Made by a program: the position numbers and the translations under genes
Notes under the pieces: generated by a model
Seen by the model: only the letters and a program-made list of their open reading frames with translations
Database searches by the model: none
What the model was told of the DNA's origin: nothing
Assembly (NCBI GenBank): GCA_034440635.1
Contig: JAOTON010001253.1
Span: 496,001-560,000, forward strand
DNA length: 64,000 bases
From: Lepas anatifera
Lineage: Eukaryota; Arthropoda; Thecostraca; Lepadidae
Direction of reading: 5' to 3'
In this document: positions 44,500 to 54,690 of the stretch, in pieces
How positions within the stretch are numbered: position 1 is the stretch's first letter
Layout of the letters: the number at the start of each line of letters is the position of its first letter

Positions 44500-45235
44500 C
44501 TTCGTATACGGCGACCTAGATCTCAACGTCGTATACGCAGCGTCAGAGGCCCCAGATCTCAACGTGGTGGACGCAACATCAGAGGCCCCAGATTCCCACG
44601 TGGCAGACGCAGCGTCAGAGGCCCCAGATTTCCACGTGGCAGATGCAGGGTCAGAGGTCCCAACGTGGTAGACGCAGTGTCAGAGGTCCCAGATTCCCAC
44701 GTGGCATACGCGGTGTCAGAGTCCCCAGATTCCCACGTTGCAGACGCCAGGGGCGTAGCCAAGGGGGGGCGGCAGGGACAGCCGCCCCTCCCTGAGGGCC
44801 CGAAGGGGCCCCTGAGGACACGAGCCGCGCTTCGCGCGGCTCGTCCGCACTATGCTCTGTGGCCAAATTTGGCATTTTATACCAGACAGGGCCCTTTTAA
44901 GCCCTCTTCATCACTCTATTCTGTAACAAGCAGGGCCCTTTTTATCCATCAGGGCCCTTTTTGCGCTGTCTCAGGGGCCCTTTTCGGGGCGCCGCCCCTC
45001 CCTGAGCGAAATCCTGGCTACGCCCCTGGCAGATGCAATGTCAGAGTCCCCAGATTCCCACGTGGCAGACGCAGTGTCAGAGTCCCCAGATTCACACGTG
45101 GCAGACGCAGTGTCAGAGTCCCCAGATTCACACGTGGCAGACGCTGTGTCAGAGTCCCCAGATTCACACGTGGCAGACGCTGTGTCAGAGTCCCCAGATT
45201 CACACGTGGCAGACGCAGGGTCAGTGGCGCTGAAT
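44500..45235. repeat. 36-bp minisatellite, split by a MITE
   Basis: Units of exactly 36 bases (landmark GCAGACGCAGTGTCAGAG) run from about 44500 to 44747 and resume at 45029, 45065, 45101, 45137, 45173 and partly at 45209. Because 36 is divisible by three, several frames stay open and encode 12-residue repeats such as VSESPDSHVADA; the 318-codon frame 44284-45240 crosses the array and the inserted MITE and is not convincing as a gene. A short protein-coding repeat at origin cannot be excluded. Confidence 0.93.
44748..45028. mobile_element. hAT MITE inserted in the minisatellite
   Basis: Ends CAGGGGCGTAGCCA and TGGCTACGCCCCTG are perfect 14-bp inverted repeats. Flanks GCAGACGC (44740-44747) and GCAGATGC (45029-45036) form an 8-bp duplication with one difference. 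A hairpin GAGCCGCGC ... GCGCGGCTC lies inside at about 44822-44842, and GGGCCC-type repeats follow. Confidence 0.9.
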
Positions 45236-45236
45236 G

Positions 45237-46364
45237 TTAACTTGACTGCAATTATACAACGCGTGTAAATATATAAGCATCGGCCATATCTGATCATTTC
45301 TATAGGCAATGTTTGGTATAGTGAGCATCGGCGTGGTGGGCCGCGCTCGGTCCGGTCCAGCCGCCAGCCGGAACTGCCGCTGCCAGCCGTTCCAGGCGCG
45401 ACTCTGGGGCTCATGGTGAGGAGCGTCACCCCTCACCATCGCCAGATGTGCTGGCGCGACGCGGACGCCGGGCCGCATGTGCTTTGTGCGGGTCGGGCGC
45501 CGCTCGTCGCTCTGTATTGTGGCGGCGGGTTCGGCGCTGCGGGGGAGGGGGAGGGGCGCAGCTGGTGGCGGCGCGCCGGTTTCAGCCGCGCTGCTGGAGC
45601 AAATGTTTTTGTAAGTGCCGCCAGGTGGTGGCCAGATTCACGAGCGGTCTCGGCAGAAGTGTGCGGTGTACGCCCCTTGCTTTGCTCCCTCCACAGGGCT
45701 CGATGTAGGTCAACAGGAATAGAATAAAAATTTAGATTTTGTGTTTAAAATTTAAGTCAATCGACAGTTTTTGTTTGCTTGCGCTGATCTGGACTCGAAA
45801 ACATTCTGGATATTTTTTACGTCAGTTGGAATGTTTGAAGTGCAGCTAGAAAGCATTGCTGCGGTTATGGTGCACATCTGGATAAGCCAATGTGATGTAG
45901 GAAGAGCGAGAGGGAAAACGGCTCCCCCTCTCTCTCTCTCTATCTCTCTCTCCCAGCTCTGCCTGATAGCATGAAACGCTGGCATGATATCTGAGTCCAA
46001 CTTTGACGACCGTCCGAAAGACACTTGAAAATCCCACCGAAGAATCTTTATTCCTTCAGTTTTTGTAGTGCGGTCAAATATTTGGTGACGCTGTCATATT
46101 TCTCCTAATTTTTTTAGGAGAACAAAAAATAACTCAACGTTTGGATTGGATACGGCTTGAGTGAATTTGCTGCCGGCGCGAAAGTTTCGAAAACTTATTT
46201 TTGTGCTTGGAACGGCAGTCATCTTCCGCCAAACGCCGCCTTAACTTCAGTATCTTGTACCGCAGCCTCTCGCCGCACTGAATTATACAGCGTGCCTCGT
46301 TCGCGGAACACGAGGCGAGCAACGGTCAGAGTCCGCCAGCGGGCTGAAGTGCTGCGGTTACTCC
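45237..46364. other. GC-rich part plus AT-rich part, no known gene
   Basis: 45330-45700 is CpG-rich with overlapping frames (45413-45727, 45448-45708) and a donor-like GTAAGT at about 45611; it could be a promoter and first exon, but nothing is recognised. 45926-45955 is a (TC)n tract. The remainder shows nothing. Confidence 0.3.
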
Positions 46365-46372
46365 TCCCCTCG

Positions 46373-46633
46373 CATAGGCGGATCCAGGATTGCCGATCGG
46401 GGGGGCACCTTCCGGGGGGCGCCATCCGGACCGGGGGGTGCCATCCAGACCAGGGGGCGCCACTTATGACCGGCAAAAGCTATCAGGTGGGCGCCAAATC
46501 CTATCGGTGGGCGCCGACTTTCGCATCCTAGGGGGTGGGAAGCGACATTTCAGGGGGGCGCCATCGACCTTTCAGGGGGGCGCTGAGGGTCGATCGGGGG
46601 CACGTGCCCCCTTGCCCCCTGGATCCGGCTATG
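46373..46633. mobile_element. hAT MITE, family CATAGGCGGATCC, copy 2
   Basis: Ends CATAGGCGGATCCAGG / CCTGGATCCGGCTATG, flanked by perfect TCCCCTCG at 46365-46372 and 46634-46641. It is the reverse-orientation sister of 24779-25047, and the interior GGCGCC blocks align in order. Confidence 0.95.
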
Positions 46634-46641
46634 TCCCCTCG

Positions 46642-47615
46642 GCTGCAGGGGGTTATCAGGCCACAGACACTGCCCCCGAGGCGCATCCGACACCGATAAC
46701 GCAGCACTATCGCCAGCCTGGAGTGCAGCCCCCGGCTAATCTGGCCAAGGGCGGGATGGGCCCATCCCCACTGGGAGCGGGTCTGCGGCTGCCGAGGTCA
46801 CCAGAACATGATCTGGCGGTTGGGCGCGGGCGTCACCCAAGCCAGGGCCAACCAACGACGGCCGCCCGCCAGGCTCGCCTCGCTGGCCGGAAGTGCCGGA
46901 TTGAGCCGACCCTGCGGCACGTGGCGTGTGGCCACCCTCGCCAACTTAAACAGCCGCCAAGTACTAAACGAAGCGTTGGTTAACGCGGGGCGAGGCTGAT
47001 GTTGCCATCCGGCGCCTCTTCTGCGCAGGCGCCGCCGCAAAACGCCTCAAGGGGCGTGCCGGTGGTGGCGAAAAGGCTGGATTTCTGGCTCCGAAAATAT
47101 TACGTGACACAGCTCCTAAACACTGCTACAATGTTCCCAAGTCAGCTGGGCTGAGCAATAACTTTCCATTTTGTTTCTCTCGACAATGCATTCAAGAAGA
47201 TGTGGTGAAGAGATGCCCCTGTTTTGCGCACTGAGTGCGCCTCTGCCCGCGGAGACTAGGGTCGGCCGCGTCGCCGACGATCCCAATGGAGCCAGAGCCG
47301 AGCATCAGTGGTGCGCGTGGGGGCGCGGGAGGGGTCAGCCTTGCCAGTGTCGGACCGTCCCTGTCGTCTATGAACACCTGCATCGCCACAGTGGTAACTC
47401 GTGTGAACGTTGTCATGGCATAGCCTGAGGTGATTTTCTGAAGAGCCCTGCAAATGCTGGGCAGTGTGAAAAACAACACCGAAACTTGAAGTAGGTAAGC
47501 AGGATTTGTGGTCAGTTTTTAAGGGCTGAAAACTCAGGCCCGGTATAAAAATAGCCGAATGAATGTTAAGGGAAAATGTCAGCATTGATAGACAGAATTT
47601 GATGCGAACATTTTT
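46642..47615. other. GC-rich stretch, no recognised gene
   Basis: 46642-47060 is GC-rich with open frames on the plus strand. Peptides such as CGTWRVATLANLNSRQVLNE faintly recall the start of a LINE endonuclease, but this is too weak to annotate. 47100-47615 shows nothing. Confidence 0.25.
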
Positions 47616-48164
47616 GGTTTAATTACAGAATAAGGGGAGCAATTGCGTACCACATTCTAATAGCCATTTTAAGACACAATCTTATGTGCTGAAAACGAAT
47701 TTAGCAACAATTGCTTCCGCAAATAATTTTCTCCCATCGAATTTCCCTCCTATATTACCTCGACACTACCACAGAAATGTTCCGCACGACACCACCAACA
47801 CATGTGTTAAGCTATAAGGTCTTTGGTACTCGCTTATCCTATAGAAGCTTCTATGTTTATTGGCTTGATATGTCTGAAATTTCCGTTTCACACCAAGCTA
47901 TGATCAGGACTTCGGATTTCACTGATTAATAAAGATCCTATTTTGATGATATCACAAATTATCATAAAAGAGGACATATTTCCGGTTCTAGCGCATGGCA
48001 GTGGGGAGATGTAGTTTCCTGAATTCCAGACTGCTTTTATTAATTTATCATTCTTTCTAGGATTTCGAAAAAAGTTTCCATTCCCTTCAATCGTATTTGA
48101 CACGTGGGCACCCATAAAATTGGTTTAAGCAAATTTCCTGAGTTTTGAGAAGTTTTCCCGGATC

Positions 48165-48392
48165 AATAAATTTATTTTTTGTTTATTTATTTCAATTTAT
48201 TAGGGCCACTCTGACTCCTAACAGACACACTTGCCCAATTACTTACGTTTTGCCGTGGGTGTTTAAGGATCCTCTCCACCGGGTCAGTTCGGGCATGGAA
48301 GGCGGTTTCCCGCCGTGGGGATTGAACCCACTTTGATCCATGCTATTCGATCTGAATACGGGCCATAAAGCTACTAGGCTACCCGGCCCTGA
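48165..48392 (-). mobile_element. tRNA-derived SINE
   Basis: On the minus strand GGGTAGCCTAGTAGC (about 48386-48371) is an A box and GTGGGTTCAATCCCCACG (about 48332-48315) a perfect B box with its T-stem. The body continues to an A-rich AATAAATAAACAAAAAAT tail near 48190-48165, as expected for a LINE-mobilised SINE. Confidence 0.82.
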
Positions 48393-49353
48393 CTCATCTC
48401 CTAAATTGTCTGAAACCTGAAAAACCTAAATTGTTAAACCCTAAACCCAATTCATAACACAAAAAGCTAAAAACCCGATTCAAACAAAAAAAACGATTCA
48501 AACGAAACAAAAAGTGGCTGACAAAATATCGCAACTAACCCAAACTGCTAGTGCTCGGCAGGAAATGAAAATACCCTCACCCTTGACGAAAAGGGATTTG
48601 AACCGATGTTAGAGAATAAGTTCACTCCCGACCTAAATTAAGACTGCGAAGGGATAAAGAAGTGAGCTGGTAGAGAGCATTGCAAGTGCATGGAGCCAGT
48701 CCTTAGTTCAATAGGGGCAAAAGGCACGATGAGGGTTGCGCTACACGAGCCTATCAAATATATTTTATTTGGTATGGTTCTTGGAAATCAGGGAAGCTTA
48801 GCTCAAACTTCCGTGAATCATTCCATCTTTCGGATAAATCAATGCAACATGAGTTGATAACGAATATTTCCATATTTTACCTTTCACAATTTTGCCTTTT
48901 CTACTACTCAGCACGTTACCTATTTTCACTTGTTCTTGTCTTTTGCCTTGTGCCTCAAAAATGTGGTTAATTTACAGAATAAGGTGAGCAATCACTGACA
49001 ACTAAGAAAGCTGTCTCACTCGAATGATTGCAACACGCCCTACAAAATTTCCAATAACATTTTTTTCCGCCGAGCTACCGTTTCCAAAGTATTCAATAAT
49101 ATTGCTTCCATAATGCACACCACACAACACTGCGGACCAAGCGCGAATAACTACTGGAAATGCGTCGCAATCTTTCTTTTGGGCCTTGCGTCGCAATCGT
49201 AGCACGAGAAGGGGCAGCCTGTAGTTATTCAAAAGTCGACCGATGACACTAGTTAATAAAACCTCTAGAAAACCTTCAAAAAGCTCTGTCACTGTCGTAC
49301 AGAAGGAACGGAACAAAACGGAATGTACAAAACAAAGCCGGCACATCCACTCA

Positions 49354-49518
49354 GACCTGACCTGACCTGACCTGACCTAGCCTAGCCTAGCCTAGCCTAG
49401 CGTAGCCTAGCCTAGCCTAGCCTAGCCTAGCCTAGCCTAACCTAACGTAACCTAACCTAACCTAACCTAACCTAACTTAACCTAACCTAACTAAACCTTA
49501 CCAAACTTAACCTAACCT
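49354..49518. repeat. Telomere-like pentanucleotide array
   Basis: The tract begins with about five GACCT units, changes to about twelve AGCCT units (with one CGTAG variant) and then to about sixteen AACCT units, i.e. (TTAGG)n on the opposite strand, with some decay at the right. TTAGG is the ancestral arthropod telomere repeat. It is interstitial here, inside a transposon-like element. Confidence 0.93.
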
Positions 49519-49980
49519 GCTTCGCTCGCATCAGAAATCGCCTGATAATATTTTATTTCGCAACTATCACATCCATCCGCCATTGTACAAACTGACGAGC
49601 GTCGGTGCGTTACGTTGAGGTTTTTTATTTTGGAGTGTTTTATCCCTTTTATTCTGGCATGGTATCTGGCATCTTTAATAAACAGTAGCGTTGCTGTGCT
49701 GTGAGGTGTTGGTGGTGTCGTGCGGAACATTTCTGTGGTAGTGTCACGGTAATATAGGAGGGAAATTCGATGGGAGAAAATTATTTGCGGAAGCAATTGT
49801 TGCTAAATTCGTTTTCAGCACATAAGATTGTGTCTTAAAATGGCTATTAGAATGTGGTACGCAATTGCTCACCTTATTCTGTAATTAAACCGTGGGGCTG
49901 AGGGCTTTGAACCAATCAGATCACTGCAACCATGTGGAAGGTATTTGAAATAAGGGTATTAAGCCCCTTTACTTTGAACT

Positions 49981-50435
49981 TTAAAGGCAATGTGGCACCT
50001 TCACAACGTGATTTTAACTGAGATAGTCAAGTTGTAAAGCAAGTCGGAAAACCCGGTACTCCATATTTCATTTGTCTTGGAACTCGATATTTCCGTAGAA
50101 AAAAGCTAAAACCTACCTGACACCAGCCCCCATCAGCCCGTCGCCGGGCGGCCATTGTTGTGAGCTGCTGGTGTGACGACATATGCTGACGTCTCAATGA
50201 GCATCAGCCAATCGAAGCCCTTGCAGCGTTTCAAGTATGGTAGTGGTTGCCAGGTCGTGACATCATCCACAGGCTGATATTTATTTCTTTTTCTAGAGGA
50301 AAATTTTAAAAATCAAAATATTGAGCTTATTGTACATTTTTCAGAAAAATCATGAGTGGTTCCATTATTTTCGGCTAAAAGTACGCCTAGTTTCACTAAA
50401 TTCCAGGATTCGCAAAGGTGCCACATTCCCTCTAA
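49981..50435. mobile_element. TTAA MITE family A, complete copy
   Basis: TTAA at 49981-49984, left end AGGCAATGTGGCACCTT, right end AAGGTGCCACATTCCCT followed by CTAA at 50432-50435 (one substitution in the target). Interior nearly identical to 39658-40116. Confidence 0.9.
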
Positions 50436-51597
50436 AGTTTGTGGAAGTTTTATACTGAGATCTTCGGGTGAAATTAAATATGCCAAAAGTGGTTTTTCAC
50501 CACGCTCTACAAAACCGTTATCTAGTTTAAAACCCATGATAAAAGTTGGACACTGCCTTTGAAGGTTCTGCAAAAGTTGCAAGAATATTCAGATTCAAAC
50601 TATTTGAAAAGTGGGATTTTTCCATTTTCTACAGATGCATGCCGGCTGCGTGCTGGCGGCAAAGTCAACCTAACCACAAGCTACCCACTTAAAAAGTCCC
50701 GTCTCCAGGAATCGGAATATCTTGCAACTGTATCGATTAAATGTATCTGGGCTGTCAAGTACAAGCAATTCGAATCCCTCCTCTGCGCTATGAACCATGG
50801 GCGGGTCACCGGGCGAGAGAGGGTAGGGTGGGGGGGGCGAACTGCTTCTTCCCCCAGGAAAGGAAAATGAGAAACATGATCATTAACAACTTTGTTGGCC
50901 CGGAGGAAATAAGTTGAAAAAGCCAGCCTAACCCTTTCTTTTTCCATTGGGCCGTCTTCGCTGTCAGGACCCTCGGTTTTTACGAAGTTTGTTAAATGTA
51001 ATTGTATTCTCCTGGGAACATCAAGCTGTACCTGATTTCTATATTTGACAGTTTAACAACTTTTGTGAAGACACCCGTCGAGAGGTTAACCTACAAACAA
51101 AAAGCCTGTGACCCGCGCGTCAGAGAGACGCTTGGGGGAGTTCTACTCGAATGGGCGGTAGTCAGTACGGCGGCGCGTACACGTGGGTGTGATGGCGAGC
51201 GGTGCAGCTGTGCTGGCCACAGTCCCCAGGTGTGGGTTCAGGGTGGAGCACAAGCTTCTATTCAGAGCCACTGCCGTGATGTTATTTGCAGTTACGATTC
51301 AAGGGTCAAGAGGGCAGGGGTAAAGTAAGAAACTTGAGTCAAGCTTTCCACGAAATTGCCCGAGCATTCATGAATGGGACTACTAGCTCTATGAACCGGT
51401 TTTGCTCCGCCCCTGATTCGTCGAAATGTGTTTGCTCAGTGGACCTCTTTAAATATTTTGACTTCATAATGAGTATATCCCCCAAGGGTCTCATCGCATG
51501 TGGATATATCCATTGTAATGTTTTCCGCTCTATTGCTTTGGGAGGCAATATTCTGTATCTTATGTTTGTTTTATAATTTTACTTATGATGTAATCAG
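50436..51597. other. No recognisable feature
   Basis: Scattered ORFs on both strands, none recognisable. A short G-rich patch lies at 50825-50845. Confidence 0.35.
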
Positions 51598-52279
51598 TTA
51601 ACCCGCGCGGGGCTGGGGGGTAAAATTTACCCCCCTCGCGAATTTTTGCGATATTTCAAAAACGGCGGCGCGCAGCGCCGCAAAATTTTAAGTAATTTTT
51701 CTTACATAAATTTTACACATTTCTGCCAAATAAAAATAAAATCGGTTGAAAACATTTCGAGAAATAAGCAAAAATGTGACGTCACTACAGGCGATTTTTG
51801 TACCAAAATCGCGCAATGTTTAAAGAGCTGCTGAAGCTACAGTTCTGAACCGATTTCCAATTTTCTTGCATCAAACGATAGGCATTATTGTGGTCTTCAA
51901 AATGGCTATCTCGGATTTTCAAAATTCTGGTCTTGTAAAAAATTAAAAATGTTTTTTTTTGGAAAAAGTTACAATTTTTTTTTAATTTTCAAGATTTTTC
52001 AAAAACCGGAATTTATTTGGTAAAACACCATACAGTGCATATTAGGGTGTTTCAGCCCACTATAGTAAAGTTTTGTTTGTTTGGAACGAAGTCATATCGA
52101 CTTTCCCCCAGCTCTATACGTAAAACTGAATCGATTGACTCCCTTAAAAGCAAAATAAAAGGACATTTAGAGGTCGCGCACTTTTATCACCAAAAACCAT
52201 TACACTTGAAAGAGGCGCATTCTTTCTTGGTGCGCTTGGGTAGAGCCCTCCGATGGAGTTCCACCACCTGGAGCAGGTA

Positions 52280-52462
52280 CTACTTCTGCTTATCGTCCTT
52301 GACGAATCCGTTGAATCTCTTGATGAGGGCGATCTCCCTTTCCCGCTGTTTTTGTCTTGAGTCGAAAGTTAAATTCGTTGTGGCGTCCCATGTGATATAA
52401 TGATCCTTCCCATATGTAGAAGGAGTATCGCAACAGATTTGACGCATATGTTCTAAATTCAA
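52280..52462 (-). pseudogene. Penelope-like GIY-YIG fragment, minus copy
   Basis: The minus strand encodes YGKDHYITWDATTNLTFDSR and QKQREREIALIKR, matching the 'DH-x-I-D/K-W-D ... S-R-x-x-R-x-x-x-E-A-I-x-I' part of Penelope-like endonuclease tails. About 60 residues remain and the frame is disrupted. It is the inverted counterpart of 52610-52909. Confidence 0.65.
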
Positions 52463-52609
52463 CGTAAGAACATATTTTAAGCCACATCAAACGATCAAAC
52501 AATTACTGGTCAAACCAAAGGACAGGATAGACAACCGGAAAAACCAGGCCCAGTATACAAGATGGAATGTAATGACTGTCCAAAAATATACACTTGAGAA
52601 AGCAAAAGG

Positions 52610-52909
52610 ATGATGGAAGTCCGACAAGACGAACACCGAAAATCTCGACAAAAACTAATCCGAGGGTCAATTGACGAGAGAGCAGCGGAGGCCATAGCGG
52701 AACATGCATTCAAGAAGGATCATTGTATCAAATGGGACGCCATAACAACTTTAACTTTGGACTCAAGACAAAAACAGCGGGGAATAAAAGGGACAATTTA
52801 CATCCAAACCACCACGGAACCAAAAATGAATAGAAATATCGGCAAAGTTACCATCTTCTCTGGATTTTTGGACCTCTTAAAACGCCAGCCAAACAAGAGA
52901 TTGAATTGA
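52610..52909 (+). pseudogene. Penelope-like GIY-YIG fragment, plus copy
   Basis: The 99-codon frame reads AEAIAEHAFKKDHCIKWDAI, TTLTLDSRQKQRGIKGTIYI and MNRNIG. This is the C-terminal segment of a Penelope-like element endonuclease ('A-x-x-EHA-x-x-x-DH-x-I-x-W ... R-x-x-R-x-I-K-E-A-I-x-I ... M/LNRDxG'). The glutamate of the usual 'KEAI' is replaced (KGTI) and the catalytic N-terminal GIY-YIG half is absent. It faces a diverged inverted copy at 52462-52280; the two share about 80 bases of well-matched DNA. Confidence 0.75.
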
Positions 52910-53211
52910 AAAATAACACGTGTTTAGAGCTAATAATTATACAATGATTCGTCATGTTCATAGCTAAGATTGTTCTTTCAAAGTGTACCCTGTCTTCGTG
53001 TTTTTCGCTTAGTTAGTTCATGTCATAGTGTTATATTCATCTCCCTTGAAAACGGGGCCGGGATGCTCCCGAAATCGGTCGGGTTTTATACTCAGGCTAG
53101 TCATTGTGCAGTAATAAATGTTTTACTTAATTTGAAGAATATTTCAGATGTGAAATAGAAAACCAAGCAAAAGAAAACCAGCACCAGTATCAGTGTGGAA
53201 ATGTGTACATT

Positions 53212-53361
53212 CATAGGCGTAGGAACAGGGGGGCAGGGGGTCATAGCCCCCGCCCAATATTCTTGATTCTTAACCCTTAACCCTATGGCGCTGGCTGGAA
53301 AGAAATTACTTCCAAATGCAACCTTGGCCTCCCGAATATTCCGGACGTTCCTACGCTTATG
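53212..53361. mobile_element. 150-bp hAT MITE, third nesting level
   Basis: Ends CATAGGCGTAGGAAC and GTTCCTACGCTTATG with perfect 8-bp flanks TGTACATT (53204-53211 and 53362-53369). Confidence 0.93.
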
Positions 53362-54282
53362 TGTACATTTGAATACATTTGATAAAAAGCTACAAAAGTG
53401 CGCGACCTCTAAATATCATCGAAATACATGAAAATTTCGCACAGAAGCTTGTAAGCAGATGAGGTTTGAGGGGAACATCGATATGCGTCGAAATATTGCA
53501 TTTTGGAACAATGAAACACCCTAGTGCATATGCATGACAAATTTTGAGTCTCTAGCTTTATAACTTTAGCCAGGAGAGCTGCGAAAGCTCAGCGACTCAC
53601 GCTCTGATTTTTAGGGCTGATCAATACTGTCTTTATTTAGTGAATCATAGTGACCCAGGATGACCCAGGATGACCTCGTACACGCTTTTCACTACTTTTA
53701 TAGTGTTCCTGAGACAAAACAGGTCCAAAATCATGTGTCATTTGGCAAAAAGTATGAACTTAAAAAAGTTGACCTCTGATGACCTACCTTGACCCCGGCT
53801 GTGCAAGTTGAGACCCGAGTATTTCAGATATGATTCTCTGAACATCATAGCTGAATTCTGCATGCAAAATGGCTCAAAAATATGTATCGCATGACCACAT
53901 TTGGATACAAAAATATGGTGACCTTTAGTGACCTCATCTTGACCTGACCCGGTCATGTCACCAGCCTAACGGTCTCAAAGCACCTTGCTGCATTCAATTG
54001 AAGGCTTTCCATGAAGTATGAAGCTCATAGCTTCCATTGCCTGATCTCCGTAGCATTGCAACCTCAAAAACCACGCTTTTGACAGCTGACCTCAGTTTGA
54101 CCTTGACCTTGACCTTAAACTTTAAATTAAGTACATTTTTTTAGTTATTCGTGATGAGATCTTTCGATTGGCGTTTGAATGTTTCAAATCGGACCATTAG
54201 TTCGGGAGATAACAGGGGGGGGTAAAATTTACACCCCCAGCCCCGCGCGTTCGGCTGGAGACCTCAGCCCCGCGCGGGTTAA

Positions 54283-54424
54283 AAAATGTCTACAAAAGTT
54301 GATGACAGGGCAGATCAATCCACCCAATTATGATGTCATTCCTGAACATTTACTCGTGGTTTACCAAGCGGACCAAGTTTTTTTTACACTCGCTGGAACC
54401 ACGTGTCAAACAAGGTCTCAGCTC
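54283..54424. other. No recognisable feature
   Basis: Short spacer between the TTAA element and a SINE. Confidence 0.3.
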
Positions 54425-54429
54425 CAAGA

Positions 54430-54690
54430 GGGAGGGCAATGGTGCAGTGGTACTGCATCGGGTTTTCACGACGATAGCCCGGGTTCAATTCCCGACGGGG
54501 AATGTAGAAGAAAAATTCACCGGTTCCCAATTTACAAACTTTACCCCAGCAGCTGGTGCTTCGTATAAGCCTAAGGCTTCTGATGGAGGAGGTAGTAGAA
54601 TATATGGACATCCAGACTGCGTCCTTGAAGCATTCCGGACCGGGATTCTGGGGAAAGGGATTTCATTCATTCCATTCTAGAACGGGCACT
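54430..54690 (+). mobile_element. tRNA(Glu)-like SINE
   Basis: GGCAATGGTGCAGTGGTACTG (about 54434) is an A-box head, and CCGGGTTCAATTCCCG (about 54478-54494) a perfect B box with T-stem; the arm between contains TTTTCAC, like a glutamate-tRNA anticodon loop. Acceptor stem pairing is poor, so it is a SINE head, not a tRNA gene. The body runs to about 54690; its exact end is uncertain. Confidence 0.75.

Larger units (their letters stand above)
47616..49891. mobile_element. Long-TIR element containing telomere-like DNA
   Basis: GGTTTAATTACAGAATAAGG at 47616 is mirrored by the sequence ending CTGTAATTAAACC at 49891, and the match continues inward for about 185 bases on each side (47616-47803 and about 49705-49891). 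A further partial copy of the end motif lies at about 48964-48993 in direct orientation, hinting at a nested or chimeric structure. No transposase and no unambiguous target duplication are seen. The interior holds a SINE and the pentanucleotide array. Confidence 0.75.
52043..53523. mobile_element. hAT element nested in the TTAA element
   Basis: Ends TAGGGTGTTTCA and TGAAACACCCTA are perfect 12-bp inverted repeats flanked by the perfect 8-bp direct repeat GTGCATAT (52035-52042 and 53524-53531). It carries two Penelope-type endonuclease fragments in opposite orientation and a third-level MITE at 53212-53361. Confidence 0.92.
51598..54282. mobile_element. piggyBac-like TTAA element, family D, with nested insertions
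   Basis: TTAA at 51598-51601 and 54279-54282 flank the perfect inverted ends CCCGCGCGGGGCTG and CAGCCCCGCGCGGG. The terminal CCC after TTAA is the classical piggyBac start. Next to each end is a second inverted motif, GGGGGTAAAATTTACCCCC-like on the left and GGGGTAAAATTTACACCCCC on the right. The right half is rich in TGACCT. Another element occupies 52043-53523. No piggyBac transposase is visible. Confidence 0.9.

Noticed and set aside
44284..45240. 318-codon ORF
   Set aside because: It runs through a 36-bp minisatellite and straight across a MITE with its own target duplication, so it cannot be an ancestral gene.
46390..46983. 197-codon ORF
   Set aside because: The first half lies within the hAT MITE at 46373-46633; no known protein in the second half.
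46900..46985. Start of another LINE endonuclease (TWRVATLANLN)
   Set aside because: Only a handful of residues fit and the downstream endonuclease motifs are absent.
54430..54510. A functional tRNA-Glu gene
   Set aside because: A and B boxes are good but acceptor and D stems do not pair, and a SINE body follows.
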